From Pseudomonas sp. QTF5 (lineage in GTDB: Bacteria > Pseudomonadota > Gammaproteobacteria > Pseudomonadales > Pseudomonadaceae), in contig NZ_AZRW02000002.1 of the NCBI RefSeq assembly GCF_000512695.2, positions 186,001 to 250,000 on the forward strand: a stretch of 64,000 nucleotides of DNA, in the 5' to 3' direction. This document shows positions 11,294 through 19,605 of this stretch, one piece after another. Position 1 is the first letter of the stretch; every line of letters begins with the position of its first letter. The position numbers were made by a program, and so were the translations under genes. The notes below the pieces were generated by a model. It saw nothing but the letters and a program-made list of their open reading frames with translations, did not search any database and was not told the DNA's origin.

Positions 11294-12511
11294 ATGCAAA
11301 CCAATCTCAGCGAACAGTCCAAACTACTGCCCCGCGCCGAAGAAGCGGACAAGATTCTGCGCACCTGCGTGCATTGCGGGTTTTGCAACGCCACCTGCCC
11401 GACCTACCAACTGCTGGGCGACGAACTGGACGGGCCGCGCGGGCGCATCTACCTGATCAAGCAAGTGCTCGAAGGCGCCCCCGCCACGGCCAAAGCCCAG
11501 TTGCACCTGGATCGCTGCCTGACGTGCCGCAACTGCGAAACCACCTGCCCGTCCGGGGTGGATTATCACAACCTGCTGGACATTGGCCGCGCCGTGATCG
11601 ATCAAGCGGTGCCACGCCCGACCGGTCAGCGGTTGTTGCGTCAGAGCCTGCGGGCACTGGCGCCGAACCCTAATCTGTTCAAGACCTTGCTACAGATCGG
11701 CACCACATTCAGGCCGTTGCTGCCACGGGGCATAGAGGCAAAATTGCCCCACGACCTCCCCGCCACGGGCGAGCGCCCTGCCCCTCGGCATGCTCGCCGG
11801 GTGCTGATGCTTGAAGGTTGCGTGCAACCTGGTCTATCGCCCAACACCAATGCCGCGACCGCGCGGGTGCTGGATCGGCTGGGGATCAGCGTAATTCCGG
11901 CACCGGAAGCCGGCTGTTGTGGCGCACTGGACTATCACCTCGACGCCCAAGCCATGGGCCTGGACCGCGCCCGACGCAACATCGACGCATGGTGGCCGCA
12001 CCTGGAAAACGGCGCCGAAGCCATCGTGCAAACTGCCAGCGGCTGCGGCGCGTTCATCAAGGATTACGGGCATCTGCTGGAGCGCGACCCGGTCTATGCG
12101 GCCAAGGCCCGGCGGGTCAGCGAACTGGCATTGGACCTGGTGCAAGTGTTGGCCGATGAACCTTTGGAACGGGTCTGTGCTGCCACTGATCGACGAATCG
12201 CCTTCCACTGCCCCTGCACGTTGCAGCACGCACAGAAACTCGGCGACGCGGTAGAAGCCGTGCTGACGCGGTTGGGCTTCAATCTCACGGCAGTGCCCGA
12301 CAGTCATTTGTGTTGCGGCTCGGCGGGCACCTACTCGATCACCCAACCGGAACTGGCCCGGCAACTGAGAGACAACAAACTCAACGCCCTGGAAAGCGGC
12401 CAGCCCGAGGTCATCGCCACCGCCAACATCGGTTGCCAGAGCCACCTCAACAGCGCCCGACGAACGCCGGTCAGGCACTGGATCGAACTGGTGGACCAAG
12501 TGCTGCGTTAA
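11294..12511 (+). CDS. glcF: Glycolate oxidase iron-sulfur subunit GlcF
   Basis: Electron-transfer subunit of glycolate dehydrogenase, 405 residues. Two 4Fe-4S motifs are visible near the N-terminus (CVHCGFCNATCP and CLTCRNCETTCP), then two cysteine-rich CCG repeats (EAGCCGALDYH and LCCGSAGTY) as in heterodisulfide reductase-type subunits. It ends the glcDEF set; no glcG follows, and the next gene is an HglS-type enzyme 128 bases downstream. Confidence 0.93.
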   Translation: MQTNLSEQSKLLPRAEEADKILRTCVHCGFCNATCPTYQLLGDELDGPRGRIYLIKQVLEGAPATAKAQLHLDRCLTCRNCETTCPSGVDYHNLLDIGRAVIDQAVPRPTGQRLLRQSLRALAPNPNLFKTLLQIGTTFRPLLPRGIEAKLPHDLPATGERPAPRHARRVLMLEGCVQPGLSPNTNAATARVLDRLGISVIPAPEAGCCGALDYHLDAQAMGLDRARRNIDAWWPHLENGAEAIVQTASGCGAFIKDYGHLLERDPVYAAKARRVSELALDLVQVLADEPLERVCAATDRRIAFHCPCTLQHAQKLGDAVEAVLTRLGFNLTAVPDSHLCCGSAGTYSITQPELARQLRDNKLNALESGQPEVIATANIGCQSHLNSARRTPVRHWIELVDQVLR

Positions 12512-12572
12512 CCGAACAGCCCGCGTTGCAAGAACAGTCCTTGGCAGAATGAAGTTCGTCAGAAACTTCGTT

Positions 12573-12602
12573 TGTCGGCGCCGCCGAAGGCTGCGATCTT
12601 TT
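12573..12602. repeat. Solo arm of class C repeat
   Basis: GCCGCCGAAGGCTGCGATCT matches one arm of the palindrome at 63053-63160 (CTGCCGAAGGCTGCGATC). No partner arm is visible here, so this looks like a degenerate half element between glcF and the HglS-type gene. Confidence 0.6.
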
Positions 12603-12639
12603 CCGGCATCCGTTACGTCACTGCGCCAGGAACTTTTTC

Positions 12640-14031
12640 ATGAGCCATCCGAACTTCGTCAGCCCTGACCTGATCCGCCAACGCTTCTCCAAAGCGATGT
12701 CCGACATGTACCGCGAAGAAGTGCCGCTGTACGGCGCGCTGATGGAATTGGTGGAACAGACCAACCGCCAGGTGCTGGACAGCGATCCGCAGATCGCCCG
12801 ACAGTTGAACAGCACCGGCGAAATCCAGCGGCTGGACCTGGAGCGCCACGGTGCGATCCGCGTCGGCACCGCCGCTGAACTGGCGACCCTCGCCCGCCTG
12901 TTTGCGGTGATGGGCATGCAACCGGTGGGCTATTACGATCTGACCCCGGCCGGCGTGCCGGTGCACTCCACCGCATTCCGCGCCGTGCATGAGGCGGCGT
13001 TGCAAGTCAGCCCGTTCCGGGTGTTCACCTCGCTGCTGCGCCTGGAGCTGATCGAAGACACCGAACTGCGGGTCTTTGCCCAGTCGGTGCTGGATACGCG
13101 CTCGATCTTCACCCCGGCCGCATTGGCCCTCATCGAACGCGCCGAAACCCAGGGCGGTCTGACCGAATACGAGGCGCAGGATTTCGTTTCACAAGCCCTG
13201 GAAACCTTTCGCTGGCATCACAGCGCCACCGTCACCGCCGAGCAATACCAGCAACTCAGCGCCCAGCATCGACTGATTGCCGACGTGGTGGCGTTCAAAG
13301 GCCCGCACATCAACCACCTGACGCCACGCACCCTGGACATCGACATCGTGCAGGCGCAAATGCCCGCCCATGGCATCACCCCCAAAGCGGTGATCGAAGG
13401 CCCTCCCCGCCGCCAATGCCCGATTCTGCTGCGCCAAACCAGCTTCAAGGCACTGGACGAGCCGATTGCGTTTACCGATCAAGCCGAAACCCGCGGCAGC
13501 CATAGCGCCCGCTTCGGTGAAATCGAGCAACGCGGCGCGGCGCTTACCCCCAAAGGCCGAGCGCTTTACGACCGTTTGCTCAACGCTGCCCGGGATGAAC
13601 TGAAGGACTTCCCCAATGAAGCCAACGCCGCACGCTACAACGCGCTGATGACGCAGCACTTCGGCGAATTCCCTGACACCGTCGAGGCCATGCGCCAACA
13701 GGAATTGGCGTACTTTCGCTACTTCGTAACGGAAAAAGGCCTGGCGGCGGATGAACTGCAAGGCGCATCGCTGGAGGATTTGCTCAAAGGCGGCTATGTG
13801 CGGGTTGAACCACTGGTGTACGAAGACTTTTTGCCGGTCAGTGCGGCGGGGATTTTTCAGTCCAACCTGGGGGATGCGGCGCAAACCCACTATGGCGTGC
13901 ATTCGAACCAGCAAGCGTTCGAAAAGGCCTTGGGAAGGTCGACGATTGATGAGTTGGCGCTATATACCGAGACGCAGCGGCGGTCGATTGATGAGTGTTT
14001 TGCAGCACTGGGTTTGAACGTTTCTGATTAG
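12640..14031 (+). CDS. hglS: 2-oxoadipate dioxygenase/decarboxylase (HglS, DUF1338/YdcJ family)
   Basis: Fe(II)-dependent enzyme of the VOC-like DUF1338 family, 463 residues. In P. putida the family member HglS converts 2-oxoadipate to D-2-hydroxyglutarate in D-lysine breakdown. Family features seen: the N-terminal helix MYREEVPLYGAL, HGAIRVGTAAEL with a likely metal His, GVPVHSTAFR, and PLVYEDFLPVSAAGIFQSN near the C-terminus. The gene follows glcDEF in the same direction after 128 bases; it may be read through or have its own promoter. The substrate is inferred from the family. Confidence 0.8.
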   Translation: MSHPNFVSPDLIRQRFSKAMSDMYREEVPLYGALMELVEQTNRQVLDSDPQIARQLNSTGEIQRLDLERHGAIRVGTAAELATLARLFAVMGMQPVGYYDLTPAGVPVHSTAFRAVHEAALQVSPFRVFTSLLRLELIEDTELRVFAQSVLDTRSIFTPAALALIERAETQGGLTEYEAQDFVSQALETFRWHHSATVTAEQYQQLSAQHRLIADVVAFKGPHINHLTPRTLDIDIVQAQMPAHGITPKAVIEGPPRRQCPILLRQTSFKALDEPIAFTDQAETRGSHSARFGEIEQRGAALTPKGRALYDRLLNAARDELKDFPNEANAARYNALMTQHFGEFPDTVEAMRQQELAYFRYFVTEKGLAADELQGASLEDLLKGGYVRVEPLVYEDFLPVSAAGIFQSNLGDAAQTHYGVHSNQQAFEKALGRSTIDELALYTETQRRSIDECFAALGLNVSD

Positions 14032-14047
14032 GTGTTAGCCACAAAAA

Positions 14048-14210
14048 AATCGCAGGCTTCGCCAGCTCCTACAGTCGGGTACATCCGTTACATCGCGGTT
14101 GCACACGGTCGATGGAGCTGCCTTGCCAGCGAAAGCGGCCTCACGTCCTGCACCGCCCATGAACACGCCTTCGCCGGCAAGCCGGCTCCGGGTTCGGTGT
14201 CGTTCACAGT
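14048..14210. repeat. Degenerate REP-like repeats
   Basis: Fragments resembling repeat arms occur in the gap after the HglS-type gene: CGCAGGCTTCGCCAGCTCCT, then GCCTTGCCAGCGAAAGCGGC and the inverse GCCTTCGCCGGCAAGCCGGC. The last pair resembles the element at 59854-59944. No gene is convincing here. Confidence 0.5.
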
Positions 14211-14250
14211 TCCTGCGGGTGCGCGGTGTTACAGCCAGGACTGACGGATT

Positions 14251-14556
14251 CTAATCCGAATTCAACGACTGCCTGGCGCGACGCGGCGCAATGACCGACC
14301 TCTCTTCAGTGTCGCGATGCAATAAGGAAACGTTGTAATCGTAGGTAGATATCAACGGTACCGGATCGTCATTGCGCGACATCTTAAGCCATCGTCTTGT
14401 GCGTTCGATGTCAAAGAACTCGTTCCTGAACTTCATTTTTGCAACAAGGTTCGCCGAGACTCTGTAGCGTCCACATCCGGCCGAGCAGGCGATCTCTGAC
14501 CAGTCTCCAGCCGCATCAACAGTGTTAGAGGCAGCCTGACAGATTAAGCACTTCAT
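14251..14556 (-). CDS. Small hypothetical protein with N-terminal zinc-ribbon-like cysteines
   Basis: 101 residues, not recognised. The N-terminus shows CLIC, then C-x3-C (ACSAGC), a spacing that could bind zinc; the rest is charged and basic (RTRRWLKM, APRRARQ). A good GGGAGA ribosome site lies just before the ATG at 14556. It stands alone among small orphan genes at 14.2-15.3 kb. The metal site is inferred from spacing only. Confidence 0.6.
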   Translation of the reverse strand: MKCLICQAASNTVDAAGDWSEIACSAGCGRYRVSANLVAKMKFRNEFFDIERTRRWLKMSRNDDPVPLISTYDYNVSLLHRDTEERSVIAPRRARQSLNSD

Positions 14557-14649
14557 GTTCGATCTCCCTATCCTTGAATTACCAACTGTAGACGATCCGC
14601 GACCAAGGAGCGTTCACTTGGAAGAAAGATAAGAACATCAAAAAGTGAA

Positions 14650-14674
14650 GAGCCCAGCGCAATGGCTGGGCTCG
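14650..14674 (-). terminator. Hairpin terminator after the 64-residue gene
   Basis: A nine-base stem GAGCCCAGC/GCTGGGCTC with a six-base loop lies directly after the stop of the minus-strand gene at 14677. On the minus strand it is followed by a moderately T-rich tail (TTCACTTTTTG). Confidence 0.7.
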
Positions 14675-14676
14675 GG

Positions 14677-14871
14677 TTATCTTCTGTTTTCCAGCATCTT
14701 ATCGGCGAGTGCTTTGGCCCTTTGGATTAACAGATTCTGCCTGTCTTCGTGGGTGGCTTCTCCAACCACCGGTGCCGTCAGATTGCTTTCCGCAATCAAC
14801 GCGGCACAGAAGTATTGATCCCAAACAGCGCTTTGCTCCGACTCCTGTCTATTCATTTGGTCGGCGATCAT
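14677..14871 (-). CDS. Small hypothetical protein, 64 residues
   Basis: Begins MIADQMNRQE and ends LADKMLENRR; largely helical and acidic. The ATG at 14871 is chosen over one 27 codons upstream because AAGGAG lies eight bases before it. No family is recognised; short helical proteins of this type are common orphans in Pseudomonas. It is followed by a hairpin terminator. Confidence 0.6.
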   Translation of the reverse strand: MIADQMNRQESEQSAVWDQYFCAALIAESNLTAPVVGEATHEDRQNLLIQRAKALADKMLENRR

Positions 14872-15059
14872 ATGCGGCTCCTTTTGATGAGGTAGCCTCT
14901 TAAGTTTACGCCCGAATCGTGGACTACCCGCGTCGCGAAGGATGACCGGCACCTCATTGCAATCCTCTCACTGGCGACAAGTCGTTTCCTCAACTAGGAT
15001 TTTTAGCGCACAGGACTTCGCCCACTGTGTTGTCGGGCGACTCAACAAAGGAGAGATAG

Positions 15060-15254
15060 ATGACATCTACTCGAATTTCCGAGCAAACCTATCGTGGATG
15101 GTCCAACCCCATCTTGCTCGAACTTAAGGAGAGAGAACATCAGCTAAGCCCTTCGGCACGCCAGGCTCTGCAAAATGTCCTGGTAGAGAGGAGGCTTCTT
15201 GACACTGGCAACCCATCCGGCAGCGATCGTCGCAAGGCTGACCCGGCCGGGTAA
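15060..15254 (+). CDS. Small hypothetical protein, 64 residues
   Basis: A strong AAGGAGAG site ends four bases before the ATG, which supports translation. The protein is polar, with a central helical stretch (ARQALQNVLVERRLL) and a basic, disordered C-terminus. No family is recognised. It is divergent from the 64-residue gene at 14677-14871. Confidence 0.5.
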   Translation: MTSTRISEQTYRGWSNPILLELKEREHQLSPSARQALQNVLVERRLLDTGNPSGSDRRKADPAG

Positions 15255-15349
15255 CGACAGGCATCAATAACGTTTGTCCATCACGCCCATCATCGACGCT
15301 GCTGGCTCTCTGCCGGCAGCGCGCTCATAAGCCATTCCAAATTCCAGAC

Positions 15350-15387
15350 AAAAAAAAGCCCAGGCAGCTGATGGACGCCTGGGCTTT
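15350..15387. terminator. Strong hairpin with T8 (minus) and T3 (plus) tails
   Basis: Stem AAAGCCCAGGC (15355-15365) with GCCTGGGCTTT (15377-15387) and an 11-base loop. The minus side is followed by eight T, a textbook intrinsic terminator; the plus side has only three. Confidence 0.8.
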
Positions 15388-15416
15388 AAAAATGCATAAA
15401 CCGTGGTGGTGAACGC
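15350..15416 (-). ncRNA. Candidate small RNA of about 67 nt
   Basis: On the minus strand a sigma-70-like promoter, TTGTTA (15451-15446), 17 bases, TAATAT (15428-15423), would start RNA near 15416. The RNA would run through GTTCACCACCACGG and end in a stem AAAGCCCAGGC/GCCTGGGCTTT followed by eight T. There is no ribosome site and only a three-codon frame. The gap 15255-15555 holds nothing else convincing. The terminator could instead serve the gene at 15556-15792, whose stop is about 165 bases upstream. No known sRNA family is recognised. Confidence 0.45.
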
Positions 15417-15555
15417 GGGGCGATATTACCCAATCGCGCGACTTGTAACAAGATATTCTGATTCACTATCCAGTTACTAAATCTCCTAACTCATTAAATA
15501 TCCACACTATTTTTAAGTCATCTACTGACTATTCCGCTACCGACGAAGCGACCGT

Positions 15556-15792
15556 CTATAGAGGGGCTTCGCCCTGCCCCGGCTCGGGCCCCGAGCCGGA
15601 ATCGGGATACGACCTCGCATTCAGGTACGTCATCCATCGCTCGTACGCTTCATGCTGCCATTTCGTGACCCGCTCCCATTCCGGGCCGCTCAACTGATGG
15701 GCCGAGATCAGTTTCATCATTTCCGTGGTCGCCGCATCCAGGTCAACGATCAGCTCATGCGCATGGTGTCTGAAATCATCGGTAGTCGTCAT
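15556..15792 (-). CDS. Small hypothetical protein, 78 residues
   Basis: Mostly helical (HHAHELIVDLDAATTEMMKL, then WERVTKWQHEAYERW) with a disordered acidic/proline tail (SGSGPEPGQGEAPL). GGGAGGT lies about eight bases before the ATG at 15792. No family is recognised. The helical part with repeated His, Glu and Trp could be a small bundle, but this is only an impression. Confidence 0.6.
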   Translation of the reverse strand: MTTTDDFRHHAHELIVDLDAATTEMMKLISAHQLSGPEWERVTKWQHEAYERWMTYLNARSYPDSGSGPEPGQGEAPL

Positions 15793-15890
15793 TTGAGAGA
15801 CCTCCCTAGCGAATAAATCACTACCTCAATACGACAACAGAGCCGTTCACTCTCGTTAATTTTCCCGACCAGTGGAAGCACCTTCCATCC

Positions 15891-17117
15891 CTACCCTTTC
15901 ACGCACACTACTTGACGCAAGGTGTGCAGCACTTCCACCAGATCACGCTGCGCGTACATCACTTTGTCGATGTCCTTGTAGGCCATCGGAATCTCATCGA
16001 TGACCGCCGCATCCTTGCGGCACTCGACATGAGCAGTCGCGCGGATCTGGTCTGCCACGGTGAAGGTATTTTTGGCTTTGGTGCGGCTCATGGTCCGACC
16101 GGCACCGTGGCTGCACGAGCAGAACGATTGCTCGTTACCGAGACCGCGAACGATGAAGCTTTTGGCGCCCATGGAGCCGGGAATGATCCCCAGTTCGCCC
16201 TTCTTCGCCGACACCGCGCCCTTGCGGGTAACCAGGACGTCTTCACCGAAATGCCGCTCTTTCTGCACGTAATTGTGGTGGCAGTTCACAGCCTCCAGCG
16301 CGACCTCGAAAGGTTTGCGAATCACTTGCCGCGCTGCCTGAATCACCGCCTGCATCATCAACGCGCGGTTCTGTCGGGCGAAGTCCTGAGCCCAGCCCAC
16401 CGCTTCGACGTAGTCGTCGAAATGCCGGCTGCCTTCCTTGAAATAGGCCAGATCGCGGTCCGGCAGATTGGCGATGTGCTGGCGCATATCCGCCTGGGCC
16501 AATTGAATGAACAGGGTCCCGATGGCATTGCCAACGCCGCGGGAACCGCTGTGGAGCATGAACCAGACGCGGTTGGCCTCGTCCAGGCATACCTCGATGA
16601 AGTGATTACCGGTACCGAGGGTGCCCAGGTGATGGCGGTTGTTGGTACTGGCAAGTTTCGGGTACTTGTCGGTGATCGCCTTGAACCGTGAACTCAGCGC
16701 AGCCCAGGCTTGATCGGCTTGCTGTGGAACGTGATTCCAGGCGCCTTCATCGCGGCGGCCATGGCTCAACGTGCGGCCATGGGGCACGGCCTTTTCGATG
16801 GCGCTGCGCAGGCCGTGCAGGTTGTCCGGCAAGTCGGCGGCGGTCAGTGAAGTGCGCGCGGCAATCATGCCGCAGCCGATGTCCACCCCCACGGCCGCCG
16901 GAATGATCGCGCCCACGGTGGGGATAACGCTGCCGATGGTGGACCCTTTGCCCAGATGCACATCCGGCATCACTGCCAGGTGCTTGAAGATGAACGGCAT
17001 CTTCGCGGTATTGATCAATTGCTGCCGGGCTTCGCTTTCAACCGGCACACCCTCGATCCAGAGTTTGATCGGCTTGCCGTTGGCGACTTCCAGCAGTTGG
17101 TAGACAGGTTGTTGCAT
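15891..17117 (-). CDS. rtcB: RNA-splicing ligase RtcB
   Basis: GTP- and Mn-dependent ligase that joins 2',3'-cyclic phosphate or 3'-phosphate RNA ends to 5'-OH ends. At 408 residues it matches E. coli RtcB. Seen: MPDVHLGKG with a metal Asp/His, VGVDIGCGM with the metal Cys, HHLGTLGTGNHFIE, LHSGSRGVGN, and the guanylated His in CSHGAGR. The ATG at 17117 fits the family's start; the frame continues upstream without homology. No rtcA or rtcR is beside it, unlike the E. coli rtcBA operon. Confidence 0.93.
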   Translation of the reverse strand: MQQPVYQLLEVANGKPIKLWIEGVPVESEARQQLINTAKMPFIFKHLAVMPDVHLGKGSTIGSVIPTVGAIIPAAVGVDIGCGMIAARTSLTAADLPDNLHGLRSAIEKAVPHGRTLSHGRRDEGAWNHVPQQADQAWAALSSRFKAITDKYPKLASTNNRHHLGTLGTGNHFIEVCLDEANRVWFMLHSGSRGVGNAIGTLFIQLAQADMRQHIANLPDRDLAYFKEGSRHFDDYVEAVGWAQDFARQNRALMMQAVIQAARQVIRKPFEVALEAVNCHHNYVQKERHFGEDVLVTRKGAVSAKKGELGIIPGSMGAKSFIVRGLGNEQSFCSCSHGAGRTMSRTKAKNTFTVADQIRATAHVECRKDAAVIDEIPMAYKDIDKVMYAQRDLVEVLHTLRQVVCVKG

Positions 17118-17208
17118 GATTTCGACTCTCTTGCGATCAGACGAACATAACGCTCCATACAGGTAAATGGGACTACTATTTCGTAGCGGGGAATTGCAGG
17201 AGGTCATC

Positions 17209-17448
17209 ATGTGGCTTAACGAATATGAACAGCAACTTCGGCGCGACCTGCAAGGTGTAGCCTCGGATCTGAGGTGGTCGGCGGTAGAGCTTTTGCGCAT
17301 TGCAGAGCAGTTGCGCCTGGCCGGCAATGATGTGGACGCAGAGGCAACGCTAAGGCTGTGCGCGTTGTTCCAGGGCGATGAAGAGCGACTGGCGGGCTAT
17401 GCTGAAGAAGTGAAGGCAAAGAACATCACTCGAACGAAAGTTCACTAG
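17209..17448 (+). CDS. Small hypothetical protein, 79 residues
   Basis: Divergent from rtcB. GCAGGAGGT lies just before the ATG at 17209 and decides the start. The protein is helical and amphipathic (EYEQQLRRDL, AVELLRIAEQLRLAGN, ATLRLCALF), with no signal peptide. No family is recognised. It is followed 11 bases later by the OsmE-like lipoprotein gene, so the two may share a transcript. Confidence 0.6.
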   Translation: MWLNEYEQQLRRDLQGVASDLRWSAVELLRIAEQLRLAGNDVDAEATLRLCALFQGDEERLAGYAEEVKAKNITRTKVH

Positions 17449-17459
17449 AGAGCGCTGTC

Positions 17460-17825
17460 ATGAACAAGCCTCTATGCGCGCTGATCGCCGTGCTGACGGC
17501 GTCAGGTGGCTGTAACACGGAATCACACGTTTATCGAGACCAACCGCTGGTCGCCAAGGTCGAGACCGGCATGAGCAAGGGACAAGTCCAGCAGATTGGC
17601 GGCCAGCCTGTATCGATAACGCAGCGCACGGTGGAACCTGGTACCTGCTTTGACTACAAGCTGACCCAGGCCGGCCATCAGCAGCCGTATAACGTCAGTT
17701 TCGACAGCCAGGGCAAGGTCGACCACAAAAGTTTCATGACCTGCGCGCAATGGAGTCGTGCCCAACAAAAAGCCAGAGAATATTATTCCCCTTCCACGGG
17801 CGGGATGGGCGGCAGCGGTTACTGA
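17460..17825 (+). CDS. OsmE-like outer-membrane lipoprotein (SmpA/OmlA fold)
   Basis: 121 residues. A short signal ends in a lipobox-like SGGC at about residue 18, with Gly-Gly before Cys but no Leu at -3, so lipidation is likely but not canonical. Then VETGMSKGQVQQIGGQP and the GTCFDYKLT segment match the SmpA/OmlA domain of OsmE. Two further Cys (GTC and MTC) could form a disulfide. In E. coli OsmE is induced by osmotic stress. A hairpin terminator follows at 17846-17868. Confidence 0.75.
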   Translation: MNKPLCALIAVLTASGGCNTESHVYRDQPLVAKVETGMSKGQVQQIGGQPVSITQRTVEPGTCFDYKLTQAGHQQPYNVSFDSQGKVDHKSFMTCAQWSRAQQKAREYYSPSTGGMGGSGY

Positions 17826-18000
17826 CCCATGACCGACGGTTATCAAAAGCCCCGGTGTACCGGGGCTTCAAGCGTGCTTCCTCTCTGCTGCCAAAGGCGC
17901 CAAGCCGGTCACCTTTGGTGCACACCCGCCAAGGGCCGTTGTTCACGCTGAGTACGTCATAGCCGTTCATGTGCATTTTGGTCAGCATCGGAACGCTCAT
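17734..18000 (-). CDS. Small protein of 88 residues; C-terminal half looks like read-through
   Basis: GGAGGTGA lies just before the ATG at 18000, so translation is likely. The first part (KMHMNGYDVLSVNNGPWRVC, then TKGDRLGAFGSREEA) looks like a compact small domain that I have a vague sense of from other Pseudomonas. From residue 45 on the frame reads through the OsmE terminator hairpin and into the OsmE gene on the other strand, and composition turns basic and erratic. A stop (TGA at 17870-17868) is present one frame away just before the hairpin. A one-base indel may have removed the native stop. Confidence 0.45.
   Translation of the reverse strand: MSVPMLTKMHMNGYDVLSVNNGPWRVCTKGDRLGAFGSREEARLKPRYTGAFDNRRSWVSNRCRPSRPWKGNNILWLFVGHDSIARRS
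17846..17868. terminator. Bidirectional hairpin after the OsmE-like gene
   Basis: AAAGCCCCGG paired with CCGGGGCTT around a short loop, 20 bases after the OsmE-like stop codon. The symmetric stem could end transcription from either strand. Confidence 0.7.
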
Positions 18001-18221
18001 AGTCACCTCCATTTCGGCAGTGATAGTCCTGGATCGACTTAATTACCTTACACCCGACCTTCATTGAAGTGCCAGCCAGACATCGCGTCAGGATTCCGGC
18101 ATTTCATTGCACTTTCAGCCGCCCTGTCGACTCCAACCCTTGAAGCAGACACTTCTGCGTATTTCGGTCTGAATATTGCATTTTTATGACTGTTTTGTGA
18201 CAGGCAGCAGTCAGGTAACCC

Positions 18222-18584
18222 ATGAAAGTACGTGCAACCGTCATTTGCGAGCAGGATCGGCATATTCTCCTGGTGCGTAAACCCAGGTGTCGCTGGACCT
18301 TGCCAGGCGGAAAAGTCGAGCCTGGCGAAGCCGCTGCGGGCGCGGCCATGCGAGAGCTCTACGAAGAAACAGGGCTTGAGGTCGATGACATGCTCTACCT
18401 GATGGAATGGGAAACGGCCAGCACCCGGCACCATGTGTACGAGGCGTCGGTCGTAAACCTGGCAGCGGCTCGGCCACAGAATGAAATCTTTGATTGCATC
18501 TGGTATCCGCTGGACGCGGTACAGAACCTGAACACAAGCGACGCCACACTCAGAATCGTCAAAGCGTTTCAGCGTCGCTTGTAG
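18222..18584 (+). CDS. Nudix hydrolase
   Basis: Cytoplasmic pyrophosphohydrolase of 120 residues acting on nucleoside diphosphate-linked compounds. The full Nudix box is visible at about residues 29-51: G-x5-E-x7-REL-x-EE-x-GL, in GGKVEPGE and [11 protein letters not shown]. No other domain gives the substrate. The ribosome site before the ATG is weak. The gene is convergent with benD. Confidence 0.85.
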   Translation: MKVRATVICEQDRHILLVRKPRCRWTLPGGKVEPGEAAAGAAMRELYEETGLEVDDMLYLMEWETASTRHHVYEASVVNLAAARPQNEIFDCIWYPLDAVQNLNTSDATLRIVKAFQRRL

Positions 18585-18626
18585 ATCACAGGTATCCAGG
18601 CTTTAACCGACGCTACTGCGAACCGC

Positions 18627-19400
18627 TCAGCCCAGATCGCCGCCACCGACCGGCATGATCATGCCGGTGATGTAGGAGGCTTCGTCGCTGGCCAGAAACA
18701 GAATAGCGCCTGCTTGCTCATCCAGCGTGCCATAGCGCTTCATCAAACTGCTGTCGAGGGTCTGGTCGACAATCTGCTGATACCAGAGCTTTTCCTGAGC
18801 GCTTTGTTCCGCACTGTTGCGCGGGATAAGCCGCGGCGGCGCCTCGGTGCCACCGGGGGCAGTCGCGTTGACCCGCACGCCACGACCGGCCGTTTCGAAC
18901 GCCAGGCAAGCGGTCAGCGCATTGACCCCGCCCTTCGCCGCGCCGTACGGCACTCGATTGACGCTGCGGGTCGCAATGGACGAAACGTTGACGATGGCGC
19001 CGCTGCCTTGTTCGAGCATGAACGGCAGCGCAGCATGGCAACACCACAATGTAGGGAACAATGAACGACGGACTTCGGCCTCGATCTGCGCCTCTTCATA
19101 GTGCTCGAAAGGCTTGGCCCAGATCGTGCCGCCGACGTTGTTGACCAGCACATCGAGGCGATCAAAACGTTCGAAAGCGGTGCGCATCACGCGGCTGCAT
19201 TCGCTGTATTGCTCAAGGTCGGCAGTCAGCGCGAGCACCTGGCTGCTCTGCCCCAATGCCTTCTGGAGTTCGAACACCAGATCGGAGCGGTCGACCAGAA
19301 TCAACCGTGCACCTTCAGCGGCCATGCGTTCAGCCACGCGCCGGCCGATGCCCTGAGCGGCACCGGTAATCAGCGCGACTTTTTCGTGGAATCTGTTCAT
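18627..19400 (-). CDS. benD: cis-1,6-dihydroxycyclohexadiene-1-carboxylate dehydrogenase BenD
   Basis: Short-chain dehydrogenase of 257 residues that oxidises and decarboxylates the benzoate cis-diol to catechol with NAD+. Seen: the nucleotide-binding motif ITGAAQGIGRRVAE, LVNNVGG, catalytic Ser in NVSSIATRS, and YGAAK with the catalytic Tyr and Lys; the end MIMPVGGGDLG is typical. GAGGT lies six bases before the ATG. It is the last gene of benABCD but is separated from benC by about 200 bases holding a REP pair, which could lower its transcript level or stabilise benABC mRNA. Confidence 0.9.
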   Translation of the reverse strand: MNRFHEKVALITGAAQGIGRRVAERMAAEGARLILVDRSDLVFELQKALGQSSQVLALTADLEQYSECSRVMRTAFERFDRLDVLVNNVGGTIWAKPFEHYEEAQIEAEVRRSLFPTLWCCHAALPFMLEQGSGAIVNVSSIATRSVNRVPYGAAKGGVNALTACLAFETAGRGVRVNATAPGGTEAPPRLIPRNSAEQSAQEKLWYQQIVDQTLDSSLMKRYGTLDEQAGAILFLASDEASYITGMIMPVGGGDLG

Positions 19401-19457
19401 GTGTACCTCGTGACGAAGGATGCCGTTCAGTTAGGGCATACCAGACAAAACACTGAC

Positions 19458-19549
19458 CTGTGGGAGCGGGCTTGCTCGCGAAAGCGGTCTCACAGTCGAG
19501 ATCTCTGTTGGATTTTCCGCCCTCTTCGCGAGCAAGCCCGCTCCCACAT
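19458..19549. repeat. REP inverted pair (class A) between benC and benD
   Basis: Arms CTGTGGGAGCGGGCTTGCTC and complement, with the spacer GTCTCACAGTCGAGATCTCT-type text. It lies inside the benABCD transcription unit. Confidence 0.9.
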
Positions 19550-19605
19550 TGAATCGTTGCCGAGGACGGTATCGATGTAAGGCCGCACTCGCGCAACTGC
19601 ACGGC

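Noticed and set aside
15392..15412. Mini-frame MHKPWW with two Trp codons, resembling a tryptophan attenuation leader
   Set aside because: No ribosome site, the hairpin lies before rather than after it, and no trp gene follows on that strand.
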